A stretch of DNA of 48,511 nt from Marinobacterium lacunae (GTDB lineage Bacteria > Pseudomonadota > Gammaproteobacteria > Pseudomonadales > Balneatricaceae), in contig NZ_JMQN01000039.1 of the NCBI RefSeq assembly GCF_000705555.1, forward strand, positions 1 through 48,511, written 5' to 3'. Position 1 is the stretch's first letter. Each line of letters starts with the position of its first letter. The notes below the pieces were generated by a model. It did not search any database, had not been told where the DNA came from, and was given only the letters and a program-made list of their open reading frames with translations. Shown piece after piece: positions 23,677 to 34,340 of this stretch. The position numbers were made by a program, and so were the translations under genes.

Positions 23677-26600
23677 GCGGTTTCTCCTTCGCCACTGGCC
23701 GGGGCGGGTTTGCTCTTGGTGAAGCGAATGACCAGTACGTAGAACAGCGGTACGAAGAAAATTGCCAGGAAGGTGGCGCTGAGCATACCGCCGATTACAC
23801 CAGTGCCAATCGCCTGACGACTGGCCGCACCGGCACCACTGCTCAGAGCCAGTGGTGTCACGCCCAGGATGAACGCCATCGATGTCATGATGATCGGACG
23901 CAGACGCATACGGGCGGCCTCGACCGCAGCGTCGAACAACCCCATCCCCTGATCGTAGAGTGACTTGGCGAACTCGACGATCAGGATCGCGTTTTTGGCC
24001 GACAGACCGATCGTGGTCAGCAGGCCAACTTGGAAGTAGACGTCGTTATCGAGCCCGCGCAGACTGGCGGCTGTCAGGGCACCGAGTACCCCGAGCGGCA
24101 CTACCAGCAGCACCGAGAACGGTACCGACCAGCTTTCATACAGGGCCGCCAGGCAGAGGAATACCACCAGCATCGACAATGCATAGAGTGCCGGTGCCTG
24201 TGAGCCTGCCATGCGCTCCTGATAGGACATGCCGGTCCATTCGATGGACAGCCCCGGTGGCAGCTTGTCGAGCATCTCCTCCATCGCCGCCATCGCATCG
24301 CCGGTACTGTAGCCCTCAGCGGCCTGGCCCTGGATATTCACTGCTGGCACGCCGTTGTAACGCTCAAGGCGTGGTGAGCCGAAATCCCAGTAGCTGGAGG
24401 CGAAAGCAGAGAACGGCACCATCTCGCCATCGGCGTTGCGTACGTGCCAGTTGTCGAGATCGCTCGGCAACATGCGGTACGCGGCATCGGCCTGAACGTA
24501 CACTTTCTTCACGCGGCCACGGTCGATGAAGTCGTTAACATACTTCGATGCCCAGGCTGTGCTCAGGGTAGTGTTTACGTCATCGATATTCAGCCCCATC
24601 GCCTTGACCTTTTCGTGGTCCAGCTCGATATGGAAAATTGGCACATCCTCCATGCCGTTCGGGCGTACGCCGGTCAGACGCGGGTCCTGGGCGGCCATGC
24701 CCAGCATCTGGTTGCGGGCGGCCACCAGCGCCTGGTGGCCGATATTGCCGCGGTCCTGCAGCATCATGTTGAAGCCAGAGGCGGTGCCGAGCTCCGAGAT
24801 CGGTGGCAGGTTGATCGGAAAGATACGAGCGTCGGGGATCTGGCTGAATGCACCCCAGGCGCGGCCGATAATGGCACCCACCGACTGGGATGGCTCGGTG
24901 CGTTCGTCCCACGGCTTAAGCCTGATGAACGCAAGCCCCATATTCTGACCCTGACCTGCGAAGCTGAAACCGGCCACGGTGAACAGCGACTCGATGTTTT
25001 CCTCGTGATCGGCGAACGCCTCGATCTGTTTCATCACCTCAAGCGTACGGCCCTGGGTGGCACCCGCCGGCAGTTGAACCAGCGTCAGGAAGACACCCTG
25101 ATCCTCATCTGGCAGGAAGGCGGTGGGCATTTTCACGTACAGGTAGCCAAGCCCGGCTACCAGAATCAGGTAAACGCTGACCAGACGCACCGGGCGCTTG
25201 AGAATGCCGCTGACACCCCTCTGGTAGCCATGCGTCGCGCGATTGAAGTTGCGATTGAACCACCCAAAGATACCGCCGCTTTCATGATGACCCGGCTTCG
25301 CCGGTTTCAGGATGGTGGCACAGAGTGCAGGAGTCAGGATCAAGGCGACCATCACCGACAGCGCCATAGCCGACACGATGGTCAGCGAGAACTGGCGATA
25401 GATGGCGCCGGTCGAGCCAGGGAAGAACGCCATCGGCACGAACACGGCGGCCAACACCAGGCCGATACCGACCAGCGCACTGGTGATCTGCCCCATCGAC
25501 TTGCGCGTTGCGTCGCGCGGTGACAAGCCATCGTCATGCATCACGCGCTCGACGTTTTCGACCACCACGATCGCGTCGTCCACCAGCAGGCCGATCGCCA
25601 GAACCATGCCGAACATGGTCAGTGTATTGATACTGTAGCCGAACGCAGCCATGACACCGAAGGTGCCAAGCAGCACCACGGGTACGGCGATGGTGGGGAT
25701 CAACGTCGCCCGGAAGTTGCCGAGGAACAGGTACATCACCAAGAACACCAGCACGATCGCTTCGCCCAGAGTCTTGACCACTTCGTCGATGGAGATCTCG
25801 ATGAAGGGAGTCGTATCGTAGGGGATCACCACCTCCATATCGGCGGGGAAGAAAGGCTTGAGCTCTTCAAGACGTGCCCGCACCGCAGCGGCGGTATCCA
25901 GTGCATTGGCCCCGCTGGCGAGCTGGATTGCCAGCCCTGCGGCTGGCTTGCCGTTGTAGCGGCTGGTCACGGAGTAATCTTCGGCACCAAGCTCGATCCG
26001 GGCCACATCGCCGAGGCGAACCTGTGAGCCGTCGCTGTTGACCTTCAGCAGAATGCGTTCGAACTGTTCGGTACTTTCAAGCCGGGACTGGGAGATGATT
26101 GTGGCGTTGAGCTGTTGACTGCCGAACGCAGGCAGGCCGCCGAGCTGGCCCGCTGCAAACTGGTTGTTCTGGGCCGAGATCGCATCGTTCACATCCAGCG
26201 GTGTAAGGCCGAAGGAGGTGAGCTTCTCCGGCTGTAGCCATATGCGCATTGAGTACTGCCCGCCGAAGATACGGATGCTGCCGACACCCTGTGTCCGTGA
26301 TAGCGGGTCTTTCAACTGGCTGACCGCGTAGTCGGCCAGGTCCGCCCGGTCGAGCGTGCCATTGGGTGATACAAGGCCGATTACCATGAGGAAACCGGTA
26401 CTGCTCTTGGTAACACTGACGCCCTGCTGTTGTACGGCCTGAGGCAACAGCGGCTCAGCCTGTGACAGCTTGTTCTGTACTTGAACCTGCGCGATATCCG
26501 GGTCGGTACCCGGGGCGAAGGTCAATGTGATCTGAACGTTGCCGGATGAGCTGCTGTTGGATGACATATACAGCAGGCCGTCGAGGCCGGTCATCGATTG

Positions 26601-26798
26601 CTCAATGACCTGCGTGACGCTGTCTTCCAGCGTTTTGGCAGAGGCGCCGGGGTAGCTGGCTGAGATCGCCACCGAGGGTGGTGCAATCGTCGGATACTGC
26701 TGAATTGGCAGAATCCGGATCGCAAGCAGACCGGCGACCATGATGACAATGGCGATTACCCAGGCAAAGATGGGCCTGTCGATAAAGAAACGTGCCAT
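23673..26798 (-). CDS. RND multidrug efflux pump, inner-membrane subunit (AcrB/MexB type)
   Basis: A 1041-residue proton-driven HAE1 transporter. The start at 26798 ([14 protein letters not shown]) is the standard N-terminus of the family and has AAGGAG seven bases upstream; the longer open frame is not supported. The TM4 Asp pair needed for proton relay is seen in [19 protein letters not shown]. The two large periplasmic loops are present. The Shine-Dalgarno overlaps the stop of the adaptor gene, ten bases upstream, so the genes form an operon. Confidence 0.96.
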   Translation of the reverse strand: MARFFIDRPIFAWVIAIVIMVAGLLAIRILPIQQYPTIAPPSVAISASYPGASAKTLEDSVTQVIEQSMTGLDGLLYMSSNSSSSGNVQITLTFAPGTDPDIAQVQVQNKLSQAEPLLPQAVQQQGVSVTKSSTGFLMVIGLVSPNGTLDRADLADYAVSQLKDPLSRTQGVGSIRIFGGQYSMRIWLQPEKLTSFGLTPLDVNDAISAQNNQFAAGQLGGLPAFGSQQLNATIISQSRLESTEQFERILLKVNSDGSQVRLGDVARIELGAEDYSVTSRYNGKPAAGLAIQLASGANALDTAAAVRARLEELKPFFPADMEVVIPYDTTPFIEISIDEVVKTLGEAIVLVFLVMYLFLGNFRATLIPTIAVPVVLLGTFGVMAAFGYSINTLTMFGMVLAIGLLVDDAIVVVENVERVMHDDGLSPRDATRKSMGQITSALVGIGLVLAAVFVPMAFFPGSTGAIYRQFSLTIVSAMALSVMVALILTPALCATILKPAKPGHHESGGIFGWFNRNFNRATHGYQRGVSGILKRPVRLVSVYLILVAGLGYLYVKMPTAFLPDEDQGVFLTLVQLPAGATQGRTLEVMKQIEAFADHEENIESLFTVAGFSFAGQGQNMGLAFIRLKPWDERTEPSQSVGAIIGRAWGAFSQIPDARIFPINLPPISELGTASGFNMMLQDRGNIGHQALVAARNQMLGMAAQDPRLTGVRPNGMEDVPIFHIELDHEKVKAMGLNIDDVNTTLSTAWASKYVNDFIDRGRVKKVYVQADAAYRMLPSDLDNWHVRNADGEMVPFSAFASSYWDFGSPRLERYNGVPAVNIQGQAAEGYSTGDAMAAMEEMLDKLPPGLSIEWTGMSYQERMAGSQAPALYALSMLVVFLCLAALYESWSVPFSVLLVVPLGVLGALTAASLRGLDNDVYFQVGLLTTIGLSAKNAILIVEFAKSLYDQGMGLFDAAVEAARMRLRPIIMTSMAFILGVTPLALSSGAGAASRQAIGTGVIGGMLSATFLAIFFVPLFYVLVIRFTKSKPAPASGEGETA

Positions 26799-26808
26799 GA
26801 AAAGCTCC

Positions 26809-27957
26809 TTACTGGGCGTTGCCTGCGGCGGTTGGTTCACGCGGCGTGACCGTCGCGCCGGCAGCCACTTTCTGCAGGCCACCGATGATCAACTTGTCGC
26901 CGGCCGAAAGCCCGGAGCGCACGACCCACTTGTCATCGATGGCCCGACCCACTTCAACTGGGCGCACTTCGACCTTATTTTCGCCGTCGACGACCATCGC
27001 CTGAGTGCTGCCGTTGGGCAGACGGGTGATCCCCTGTTGAGGGGCCAGTACCGCCGCATCCAGATGTTCTACAACGACGCTGGCGCGCACGAACATGCCC
27101 GGCAGCAGGAGCTCATCGCCGTTGGTGAATTCAGCGCGCACGTTCACTGTGCCGGTGCCCTCGTCGACACTGCTTTCTGAAAACTTCAGGGTGCCGGTTT
27201 CGCTTAGCTGGAGGCCATCTTCCAACTGCACGTACACATCGGCTGTAAGGTCATCGCGGTTGCGCTTCATTTTCAGCACCGAGCTTGCAGGCTGGCGTAT
27301 ATCCACGTAGACCGGCGAGAGTTGGCGAATAGTTGCCAGTGCACTGCTCTGGGCAGCTGAAACCAGTGCGCCTTCGGTGACGCTGGAGCGGCTGATGATG
27401 CCCGAGATAGGCGCGGTAATGCGGGTGTAGTCCAGATTGATGCGTGCGCTCTGAACCGCGGCCTTGGCCGCTTGAATCTGAGCCTGTGCCTGCTTCCATT
27501 CCGCTTCTGCATCGTCCGCCTCCTGACGGCTCACAGCGGAACTCTTCACCAGTTCGCGGTAGCGTTCGGCGAGCAGGCGGGCGCTCTGGGCGTTGGCCTG
27601 AGCCAGAGCCAGTTCGCTCTCGGCACTGGCCAGTTCCGCTTTGTACAGGGATGGATCGATCTGGTAGAGCAGTTCGCCGGCCTCGACGCGAGAGCCCTCC
27701 TCGAAACTGCGGGCCAGGATAATGCCACCGACCTGCGGTCGAATCTCGGCACTGCGGTAGGCCGCCACGCGTCCGGCGTAGGTCTCGCTAATGTCGACTA
27801 CCTGTGTTTGCAGTGTCACCACATCAACAGTGGTTGGCGGGGGTGTGGCGCCGGCGCCCTGGTCACTTTTGTCCTGGCATCCAGCCAGGCTCAGGAGGAT
27901 GCCGCCGATCAGCAGGCTGGAGGGCCAGCTACGTAACAACGTGATAGTTTTTCCCAT
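26809..27957 (-). CDS. RND periplasmic adaptor lipoprotein (AcrA/MexA type)
   Basis: A 382-residue membrane-fusion protein. The lipobox LSLAGC lies at the end of a signal peptide (Cys27). Then come a lipoyl half ([26 protein letters not shown] region), a coiled-coil hairpin (about 100-170, Ala/Glu/Gln rich), the second lipoyl half and beta-barrel, and the [14 protein letters not shown] domain. It links the RND pump to the outer-membrane channel. First gene of the pump operon, with the operator at 28043-28076 upstream. Confidence 0.95.
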   Translation of the reverse strand: MGKTITLLRSWPSSLLIGGILLSLAGCQDKSDQGAGATPPPTTVDVVTLQTQVVDISETYAGRVAAYRSAEIRPQVGGIILARSFEEGSRVEAGELLYQIDPSLYKAELASAESELALAQANAQSARLLAERYRELVKSSAVSRQEADDAEAEWKQAQAQIQAAKAAVQSARINLDYTRITAPISGIISRSSVTEGALVSAAQSSALATIRQLSPVYVDIRQPASSVLKMKRNRDDLTADVYVQLEDGLQLSETGTLKFSESSVDEGTGTVNVRAEFTNGDELLLPGMFVRASVVVEHLDAAVLAPQQGITRLPNGSTQAMVVDGENKVEVRPVEVGRAIDDKWVVRSGLSAGDKLIIGGLQKVAAGATVTPREPTAAGNAQ

Positions 27958-28042
27958 GATCTCCTCATGTAACTCAGAAGGTAATTAAAGGGGTTGCAAG
28001 GGGCGCCGGGCGTGGCAGCCGTGACGATTCTGATATACCGGC

Positions 28043-28076
28043 CAGTTTACATACATTCGCGTTTGTATGTAAACTG
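28043..28076. promoter_or_regulatory. Perfect 13-bp inverted repeat, AcrR/TtgR-type operator
   Basis: CAGTTTACATACA and its exact reverse complement are separated by eight bases. The TACATACA/TGTATGTA core is the known AcrR-type operator. It lies between the divergent adaptor and repressor genes, so one repressor site could control both. Confidence 0.85.
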
Positions 28077-28110
28077 ATACCAGTGAAAAACTTAACAAAA
28101 GAGTCAACAA

Positions 28111-28743
28111 TTGCGTAGAACCAAAGAGGAAGCGGAAGCGACCCGCCTCTGCATCATGAGTAGCGCCCTGGAGCTGTTCTCGGAAAAAGGGATAGCGGCG
28201 ACCAGTCTGGCGGATATTGCCCTTAGCGCTGGTGTGACCCGAGGGGCGATCTACTGGCACTTCAAGAATAAGTGGGATCTCTTCGATGGGCTGTGGGAGC
28301 ATTACTCAAGCCCGCTAACGGTGCTGGGGGCGGCCAGTGCGTCGGATGATCAAGTCGACCCGCTGGGTAAATTTGTTGAGCTGCTTCGGCTGGTATTGGT
28401 CGGGGCTGAGCAGGATCAAAACATCCGTCGTCTGGTGACCCTGTACACGCGCGAGACATCGGTGCTCTCGAACGACGATATGCCTGAGCGCATGCGGGCG
28501 CTCGAGAACGATCTGCATACCCGACGTGTACGCGCACTGGAAAACGCGATCAAGAAGGGGCAACTACCGAGCGATCTGGATCCGGAGGCCGCGTCACTTC
28601 TGATCAAGGTGATGGTGGATGGCCTAATCGTCAGCTGGCTCAGAAGTCCTGAGTGTTTCTCATTGAGTGAAAGGGCCGGTCAGTTTGTCGAGTCGATTAT
28701 CGCGGTGCTACAGCACGGAGCACGCAAGCGCACCAGCGGTTAG
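28111..28743 (+). CDS. TetR-family repressor of the efflux operon (AcrR/TtgR type)
   Basis: A 210-residue regulator. The N-terminal helix-turn-helix is nearly that of AcrR (TSLADIALSAGVTRGAIYWHFKNKWDLF), and the C-terminal helices form the drug-binding domain. The only frame start consistent with AcrR alignment (RRTKEEAEATR) is TTG at 28111, preceded by AAAGAG; a stop lies just upstream in frame. It most likely represses the divergent pump operon through the operator at 28043-28076. Confidence 0.92.
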   Translation: MRRTKEEAEATRLCIMSSALELFSEKGIAATSLADIALSAGVTRGAIYWHFKNKWDLFDGLWEHYSSPLTVLGAASASDDQVDPLGKFVELLRLVLVGAEQDQNIRRLVTLYTRETSVLSNDDMPERMRALENDLHTRRVRALENAIKKGQLPSDLDPEAASLLIKVMVDGLIVSWLRSPECFSLSERAGQFVESIIAVLQHGARKRTSG

Positions 28744-28774
28744 GGATGCGTTAAATGACGTGGAATTTCTGGGG

Positions 28775-28800
28775 TTTTAGGGTATGTTTGATACCTAAAA
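28775..28800. promoter_or_regulatory. Inverted repeat between the TetR and polyamine-sensor genes
   Basis: TTTTAGGGTAT faces ATACCTAAAA across GTTTG, a 10-bp stem with one bulged G. It lies 22 bases upstream of the next gene and may be an operator or attenuator; there is no T-run after it. Confidence 0.35.
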
Positions 28801-28822
28801 ATACCCGAGTGGAGTTCCGCCG

Positions 28823-29866
28823 ATGCTGTATCGATACGGTACCGCAGTGTTGCTGGCGCTGCTGTCACCCCTGGCGTCGGCAGAGAAGCTGACGCTGTTG
28901 AACTGGGAGGCTTATCTCGCCCCCGACGTCATCGAACAATGGGAGTCCGAGACCGGGGTCAGTGTCGAGCAGGTGTACTTCGACAATGACGAACGTCGCG
29001 ACCGCATGATGGTCGACGCCAGTCGTCACAACATTGACCTTGTGGTGCTCGATGAGGTCGCGTCCCGTCTTTTCGGCGAGCGGGGTGTGTCCTTCGCGCC
29101 CTCCGTCGAACAAGCCCCCAATCTGAACCATATCGATCCCCGTTTTCAGCAACAGTGCGGCGAGCACAGCATCCCCTATATGTGGGGCACGCTCGGAATC
29201 GCCTACCGTAGCGACAAGGTGTCGCTACCCCCGACCAGCTGGTCGGCACTGGTGCGACCGGCGCCTGAGATGAACGGTCATATCGGCATGATGGATGATG
29301 GTACCGACATGCTGGCCCCGGCTCTGTTGATGCGCGATCAATCGATCAACAGTGCATCGCGGGAGGTACTGCAAACCGCGTTCGAGGATCTCAAACAGCA
29401 GGAGCCTGCGGTACTCACCTACGATTACGCGATCACCTACCTGCAGAGCCGTCCCGAGGCAAATGAGCTGTACATGGCGCTGGTATACAGCGGTGACCAG
29501 GGGGTGCTCAATGAGATCTCCGGTAGCGAACACTGGCAGTATGTCGTCCCGGATGAGGGCAGCATCCTGTGGGCGGATTGTCTTGCGATTATCCGTGGAT
29601 CGGAACACGAAGCGCTGGCCATGCGCTTCATCGATTTCCTCAACCGGCCCGACATCGCGGCACGTAATGCCGAATCGCTGTGGGTGGCCACACCCAATAG
29701 CGCCGCGCTCGAACTGATCGATCCCGAATTTCGTGCTGATTTGACCATCTATCCGCCGCCTGAGGTGATGGCCAAGAGTCAGATTTACGAAGTGCTAAGT
29801 GATGACAACGTTATGCTGCGCAAGCGCATCACCGGTGCGATAAGGAAACTGCATGACGCTCAGTAG
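28823..29866 (+). CDS. nspS: NspS-like periplasmic polyamine-binding protein
   Basis: A 347-residue PotD-type solute-binding protein with a Sec signal peptide (LLALLSPLASA) and then KLTLLNWEAYLAPDVIEQWESETG, the usual polyamine-protein start. No permease genes are near. It overlaps the GGDEF-EAL gene downstream by 14 bases. In Vibrio cholerae the polyamine sensor NspS signals to the c-di-GMP enzyme MbaA through its periplasmic domain, and the gene order is the same. So it is probably a sensor and not a transporter subunit. The ligand (norspermidine, spermidine or other) cannot be read from the sequence. Confidence 0.8.
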   Translation: MLYRYGTAVLLALLSPLASAEKLTLLNWEAYLAPDVIEQWESETGVSVEQVYFDNDERRDRMMVDASRHNIDLVVLDEVASRLFGERGVSFAPSVEQAPNLNHIDPRFQQQCGEHSIPYMWGTLGIAYRSDKVSLPPTSWSALVRPAPEMNGHIGMMDDGTDMLAPALLMRDQSINSASREVLQTAFEDLKQQEPAVLTYDYAITYLQSRPEANELYMALVYSGDQGVLNEISGSEHWQYVVPDEGSILWADCLAIIRGSEHEALAMRFIDFLNRPDIAARNAESLWVATPNSAALELIDPEFRADLTIYPPPEVMAKSQIYEVLSDDNVMLRKRITGAIRKLHDAQ

Positions 29867-32219
29867 GCGAGCCGCCCTGCTGATCGTTCCAGTGCTGCTG
29901 GTGGGGTATCTGCTGGTTGCGCTGGCCGTCTATTTCGTTGAGCGCTCCTCGATCGAGCGGCGTGAACAGGCTCGCCTGCACACCCAGCTGACTGAGCTCG
30001 GCGCCACCTTTTCTGTCTACGCCTCCTTTGCCGACAGCTATCTGTTCGCCGTCAGCGAATCCGAAGAGCTGCACCGTTTTATGCAGGAAACGGATGACCG
30101 TTACAGGAAGCGTGCACTGGGCAGCCGATTGGAGGCAGCTTTTGGCAATCTGACGCGCTCGCGCTCGGATTATATCGCCTTTTCGCTAATCGACACCGAG
30201 GGCAAACCGGAATACTTCTTCGCCAGCACCGATAACCCGTTCAGAGAGCAGTCATCACAGGAGCTTGCTTTTGCGCAGCACAGTTTCAGCGCCAAGGCCC
30301 TATCGTCTATCGAGGTGTTGACGCTTGAATCAGGCGCGTCACTACTGGTCCAGAACCGATTGCTGGACCTGCGTACGTTGGCTGCCCCCTTGCCAAACCA
30401 TCTCGAGCACAGCGTTGCGGTTCAGGTAGCGGTGGAGCTGACCAGCTTCGATGACCAGCTCCGCCGTCTGCGTGGAATCTACGGTGGATCGCTCCAGTAC
30501 AGTCAAACCATGACCGAGTCTATGGAGCCGTTCAGCAGTCAGGTCAGGCTTCTGCCAAATCTCTACCTGCGCGTCGTACCGGATCCGAGTTTTATTGCCG
30601 AGCAGCTCGGGAGCATGAAAACCACACTGGCTCTCGGCGCCTTAATGTTGTGTGCGCTGTGTTCGGTGTTGTTGATGTGGTTGATTCGTCGTTTCATCAC
30701 CCGTCCGGTGCAGGTCCTGGAGCGGCAACTAAGCGAGGTGATGCATGGCATGCAGAACCGCATCAGCTACTCCGGCAACGATGAGATTGGCCGACTGGCG
30801 CGACAGTTTCAGCAGCTGTACGGTCAACTGGATGACGCCTATCGTCGGTCTCGCCAGCTCGCCGAGCAGGATTCGTTGACGGAACTGCCCAACCGGAATC
30901 GGTTTTACGAGCTGGCAGTGCGTGAGCTGAAGATTGCCGGTGATCGAAAGCTTCAGGTTGGCCTGTTGTATATCGATCTGGACCACTTCAAATTCGTCAA
31001 CGATAAGTATGGCCACAGTGTTGGCGATGCCCTGCTTAAGTCCTTCGCCCACAGGGCCAGCGCCTTGCTGCAAAGCGAGTGCAACCGTTCACCGAGCTGC
31101 GGCCATGCGGTACTGGCACGATTGGCTGGTGACGAGTTCGCGGTACTGCTGTTTGGTTATGTTGATGCCGGACAGCCGGAACATTTGGCGACGCGACTGC
31201 TCAATCTGGTGAAGGATGGCTACCAGTTCGAGATGGGCAGCTATCCGGTGACACTGAGTATCGGGATTGCGCGCTTCCCCGAGGATGGCCACAACATCAC
31301 TCAGCTGATATCCAACGCCGACACGGCCATGTATCAGGCCAAAAGCGCCGGTAAAAACCGGGTGGCATTCTACTCTCAAGAGCTGGCGCGCAAGGCACGG
31401 CGTGAGCTTGAGATCGAGCATCAGCTCAAGGTGATCGACTTCGACCAGGAGTTGTATCTGACCTACATGCCGATTATCGACGCACAAGGTCTAATCGACG
31501 GTTGTGAGGCGCTGCTGCGCTGGGAGTCACCGACGCTGGGCTGGGTCGGACCTGACAGCTTTATTCCCATTGCCGAACGAACCGGATTGTATGGTCAGAT
31601 CGATCGTTGGGTTGTGCAGCGATCACTTGACGACCTGCAGCAGTTGAAAGCACTGTTGGGCGACTCGATCACGCTGTCGATCAACCTGTCCTCGGCCGAA
31701 CTCACCGTGCCCGATTTCGATCAGTACATGCGGGATCAGTTGGAGCGTGTAGGTGTAAAAGCTGAGTGCATCGAAGTGGAGATGACCGAGACTTTCGGTG
31801 TCGAGGCTTCGGTACAGCGGAACCAGATGCTGGCCCGGTTGCGTGGGCTGGGGTTGCAGATCGCCATCGACGATTTCGGCACCGGTTATACCTCCATGAT
31901 GCAGATGGTTGAGTACCCGGTAGATAAGGTGAAGCTGGATCGCAGCTTCATCGAACGGTTGATCGAGCCGGCCAACCAGCGGCTGCTGGCACCCATTATT
32001 TCCCTTTGTCATGCGCGCGGGCTACGCGTTACGGCAGAAGGTGTCGAAACCGAACAGCAGGCACAGCTGCTCGTTGCAGCTGGCTGTGATTGCCTGCAAG
32101 GCTATCTTTTTGGCAAGCCGATGCGGCTGAAACAACTTGAAACCTGGGTTCAGGAACGCAGGGCTGAGCAGATCAGCGCAGATCTGGAGGTGATTGAGCC
32201 GCGATCGGTGCAGACATAA
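29853..32219 (+). CDS. mbaA: MbaA-like membrane GGDEF-EAL protein
   Basis: A 788-residue protein, close to MbaA in length. Two membrane helices (about 8-29 and 255-280) bracket a periplasmic domain that could bind the NspS-like protein; a HAMP region (about 278-330), a GGDEF domain (about 335-510) and an EAL domain (about 525-780) follow. The diguanylate cyclase motif is AGDEF (425-429). The phosphodiesterase motif EALLRW (552-557), the IDDFGTGY and KLDRSF segments and TAEGVET are intact, so the EAL half should be active. Cyclase activity with AGDEF is uncertain. Its start lies inside the upstream gene. Confidence 0.87.
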   Translation: MTLSRRAALLIVPVLLVGYLLVALAVYFVERSSIERREQARLHTQLTELGATFSVYASFADSYLFAVSESEELHRFMQETDDRYRKRALGSRLEAAFGNLTRSRSDYIAFSLIDTEGKPEYFFASTDNPFREQSSQELAFAQHSFSAKALSSIEVLTLESGASLLVQNRLLDLRTLAAPLPNHLEHSVAVQVAVELTSFDDQLRRLRGIYGGSLQYSQTMTESMEPFSSQVRLLPNLYLRVVPDPSFIAEQLGSMKTTLALGALMLCALCSVLLMWLIRRFITRPVQVLERQLSEVMHGMQNRISYSGNDEIGRLARQFQQLYGQLDDAYRRSRQLAEQDSLTELPNRNRFYELAVRELKIAGDRKLQVGLLYIDLDHFKFVNDKYGHSVGDALLKSFAHRASALLQSECNRSPSCGHAVLARLAGDEFAVLLFGYVDAGQPEHLATRLLNLVKDGYQFEMGSYPVTLSIGIARFPEDGHNITQLISNADTAMYQAKSAGKNRVAFYSQELARKARRELEIEHQLKVIDFDQELYLTYMPIIDAQGLIDGCEALLRWESPTLGWVGPDSFIPIAERTGLYGQIDRWVVQRSLDDLQQLKALLGDSITLSINLSSAELTVPDFDQYMRDQLERVGVKAECIEVEMTETFGVEASVQRNQMLARLRGLGLQIAIDDFGTGYTSMMQMVEYPVDKVKLDRSFIERLIEPANQRLLAPIISLCHARGLRVTAEGVETEQQAQLLVAAGCDCLQGYLFGKPMRLKQLETWVQERRAEQISADLEVIEPRSVQT

Positions 32220-32285
32220 AGCAATCCACGGGTATACTAGCGTGAAAACAGGAATCGAATAACAGTGAGTTGCGAGGTGTAAATC

Positions 32286-33524
32286 GTGGGTGCAGTCGAT
32301 ATGGGAGACGAGAACCTTCATGTTCTGATGGCGCGTCAGCCGATCTATACCAAGAGCCACGACGTCTCGGCTTTCGAGCTGCTTTTCCGCGATCCGGATG
32401 GAAAGTTCGTCGATGGGCTCAAGGACAAGGATGCTACGCTCGGCGTTTTGATGGGCACCTACTCCAGTATCAGTAAGGGTGGTGAGGTACAGAACCTGCC
32501 CTGCTTCCTGAAGGTGACCGATACTTTCCTGCTCGATAATGAGATGCCGGATCTGCCGCGGCAGAACTTCGTCATCGAAATTCTGGGCCACTCCAAGATT
32601 TCACCCGCGCTGATTGAGCGGGTCAAGGGGCTGGCGAATGACGGCTACCGTTTGGCGCTGGCTGACTACAATCCCACAGACCCCCGCTTTGGGCCGCTGC
32701 TTAATGTGGTTCATGTACTCAAGCTCGATATCCAGAAGCTCGGCCTTAGTAACGTGCAGAAGCTGGTGCAGAAGCTGCGGCCCTTCCAACTGGAACTGCT
32801 GGCCGACAAGGTCGAAACCAAAGACGAGTTTCGCCAGTGCCTCGAGATGGGCTTCGAGCTCTATATGGGCTATTTCCTCAGCAAGCCTGAACCGGTAAAG
32901 GGCAAGAAGATCACCGGCAATAAGGTGCTGCTGATCCAGCTGCTGACCGAATTGCAGCGTCCAAGTGCCACGGCACAGTCGGTCGAGGAGATCGCCCTCA
33001 ACGACCCGGCGTTGACCTTCAAGATTCTCAAGGTAGTCAACTCGGCGGCCTTTAACCTGCGCCGCGAAATCACCTCCCTGTCCCACGCGATCGCCATGTT
33101 GGGCATGGAGCAGGTGCGTCGCTGGGTAATGTTGTTCTTGGCCAACAGCAATGGCGATAAGCCGGATGACCTGACCCGCAACATGCTGCAGCGTGGCCGC
33201 ATGTGCGAGCTGATCGCCGAGATGAGCGGGCGTGAGGAGCCGATTAACCACTTCATCGTAGGCCTTCTGTCCCAGCTGGATGTGATGATGGATATGGATA
33301 TGGCTGAGCTTATGAGCCAGGTGCCTCTGCATCAGGAGATAAAGGCCGCGTTGATCAGTCGTGCCGGTTCCTACGGTGAAGTGCTTCAGGAGGTCGAGCA
33401 TTACGAGCGCGGTGAGTTCGAACACCTGCGCAAGATGCTCGATAAACACACCTATGAGGTGGCCTATCGCCACAGCCTGAGCTGGGCCACTCAGGTGATG
33501 CAGGCGCTGCAGAGCGCGGCATGA
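32286..33524 (+). CDS. EAL-HDOD signalling protein with degenerate EAL motif
   Basis: A 412-residue protein with an N-terminal EAL-like half (about 10-200) and a C-terminal HDOD half (about 205-400). The EAL motif reads ELLFR and the DDFG segment is replaced by ALADYNPTD, so c-di-GMP hydrolysis is not expected; the half may be a binding or scaffold module. HDOD domains control motility and biofilm in Vibrio (CdgJ-type). GTG at 32286 follows GAGGTG; an ATG at 32301 is an alternative. It lies 66 bases after the MbaA-like gene on the same strand. Confidence 0.85.
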   Translation: MGAVDMGDENLHVLMARQPIYTKSHDVSAFELLFRDPDGKFVDGLKDKDATLGVLMGTYSSISKGGEVQNLPCFLKVTDTFLLDNEMPDLPRQNFVIEILGHSKISPALIERVKGLANDGYRLALADYNPTDPRFGPLLNVVHVLKLDIQKLGLSNVQKLVQKLRPFQLELLADKVETKDEFRQCLEMGFELYMGYFLSKPEPVKGKKITGNKVLLIQLLTELQRPSATAQSVEEIALNDPALTFKILKVVNSAAFNLRREITSLSHAIAMLGMEQVRRWVMLFLANSNGDKPDDLTRNMLQRGRMCELIAEMSGREEPINHFIVGLLSQLDVMMDMDMAELMSQVPLHQEIKAALISRAGSYGEVLQEVEHYERGEFEHLRKMLDKHTYEVAYRHSLSWATQVMQALQSAA

Positions 33525-34282
33525 TCGGACTGTTGCCGCCGGACTTGGCGGTGGCGGACGCGGCCGTACTCATATTGACCGCAGGCTTCACTTCGATGTT
33601 GACGGCCGCGATGGGGATCGGTGGTGGGTTACTGTTGCTGGCGGTGATGGGCCAGATCGTGCCACTGACGGCGCTGATTCCGGTGCACGGTCTGGTGCAG
33701 CTGGGCTCCAATGCCAACCGTGCGGTCATGATGCGCCGACATATCGACTGGCGGATGGTGGGATTGTTTGCCGCTGGTGCAATTCCGGGGGCATTGCTGG
33801 CATCGATGGTGGTGGTTCAATTGCCGTTGGCGACCATCCAGCTCTGTATCGGTCTGTTTATATTGTGGCTGGTGTGGGGGCCGAAGCCCAGCAAACGCGA
33901 ACTCACACGCTGGAGCCTGATGCTGATGGGCGGGCTGACCACGGTGTTGACGGTGTTTGTGGGCGCCACGGGGCCTCTGGTTGGTGCCTATATTCATCGC
34001 AACAGCTTTGACCGTTTTCGCACTGTCGGCACCTTTGCTACCTGCTTGTCGGTACAGCATCTGCTGAAAGCGGCGGTATTCTCATTTATCGGCTTCAGTT
34101 TTATCGACTGGCTGGGACTGTCACTGGCCATGATCGCCAGCGGTGCACTGGGTACCTGGATCGGCCTGCACCTGTTGAAAAAGATACCCGCAGAGCGCTT
34201 TAGTCTGATCTTCAAGTCATTGGTTACGCTATTGGCGCTGCGCATGCTCGGGCTGGCGATGACGGCGTTGAGTGCCGCCTGA
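33521..34282 (+). CDS. TSUP-family permease (TauE/SafE type)
   Basis: A 253-residue membrane protein of the TSUP family, thought to move anions such as sulfite or organosulfonates. Repeated hydrophobic segments and glycine-rich loops (AMGIGGGLLLLAVMGQIVP, VFVGATGPLVGAYIH) fit the two-repeat plan. It starts four bases inside the HDOD gene (ATGA), so the two are translationally coupled. The substrate is unknown. Confidence 0.82.
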   Translation: MIGLLPPDLAVADAAVLILTAGFTSMLTAAMGIGGGLLLLAVMGQIVPLTALIPVHGLVQLGSNANRAVMMRRHIDWRMVGLFAAGAIPGALLASMVVVQLPLATIQLCIGLFILWLVWGPKPSKRELTRWSLMLMGGLTTVLTVFVGATGPLVGAYIHRNSFDRFRTVGTFATCLSVQHLLKAAVFSFIGFSFIDWLGLSLAMIASGALGTWIGLHLLKKIPAERFSLIFKSLVTLLALRMLGLAMTALSAA

Positions 34283-34300
34283 GTAAAGCTGTAGCGACAA

Positions 34301-34327
34301 AAAAGGCGACCCGAGGGTCGCCTTTTT
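34301..34327. terminator. Bidirectional terminator between the TSUP and ilvD genes
   Basis: A GGCGACC/GGTCGCC stem is flanked by an A-run and a T-run, ending two convergent transcripts. Confidence 0.9.
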
Positions 34328-34340
34328 AATGATCTGCCAA

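Noticed and set aside
22438..23742. Open frame of 434 codons on the plus strand
   Set aside because: It is antisense to the OprM-type gene, whose lipobox and domain motifs are clear.
24444..25523. Open frame of 359 codons on the plus strand
   Set aside because: Antisense to the RND pump gene, His/Arg-rich as expected for a mirrored frame.
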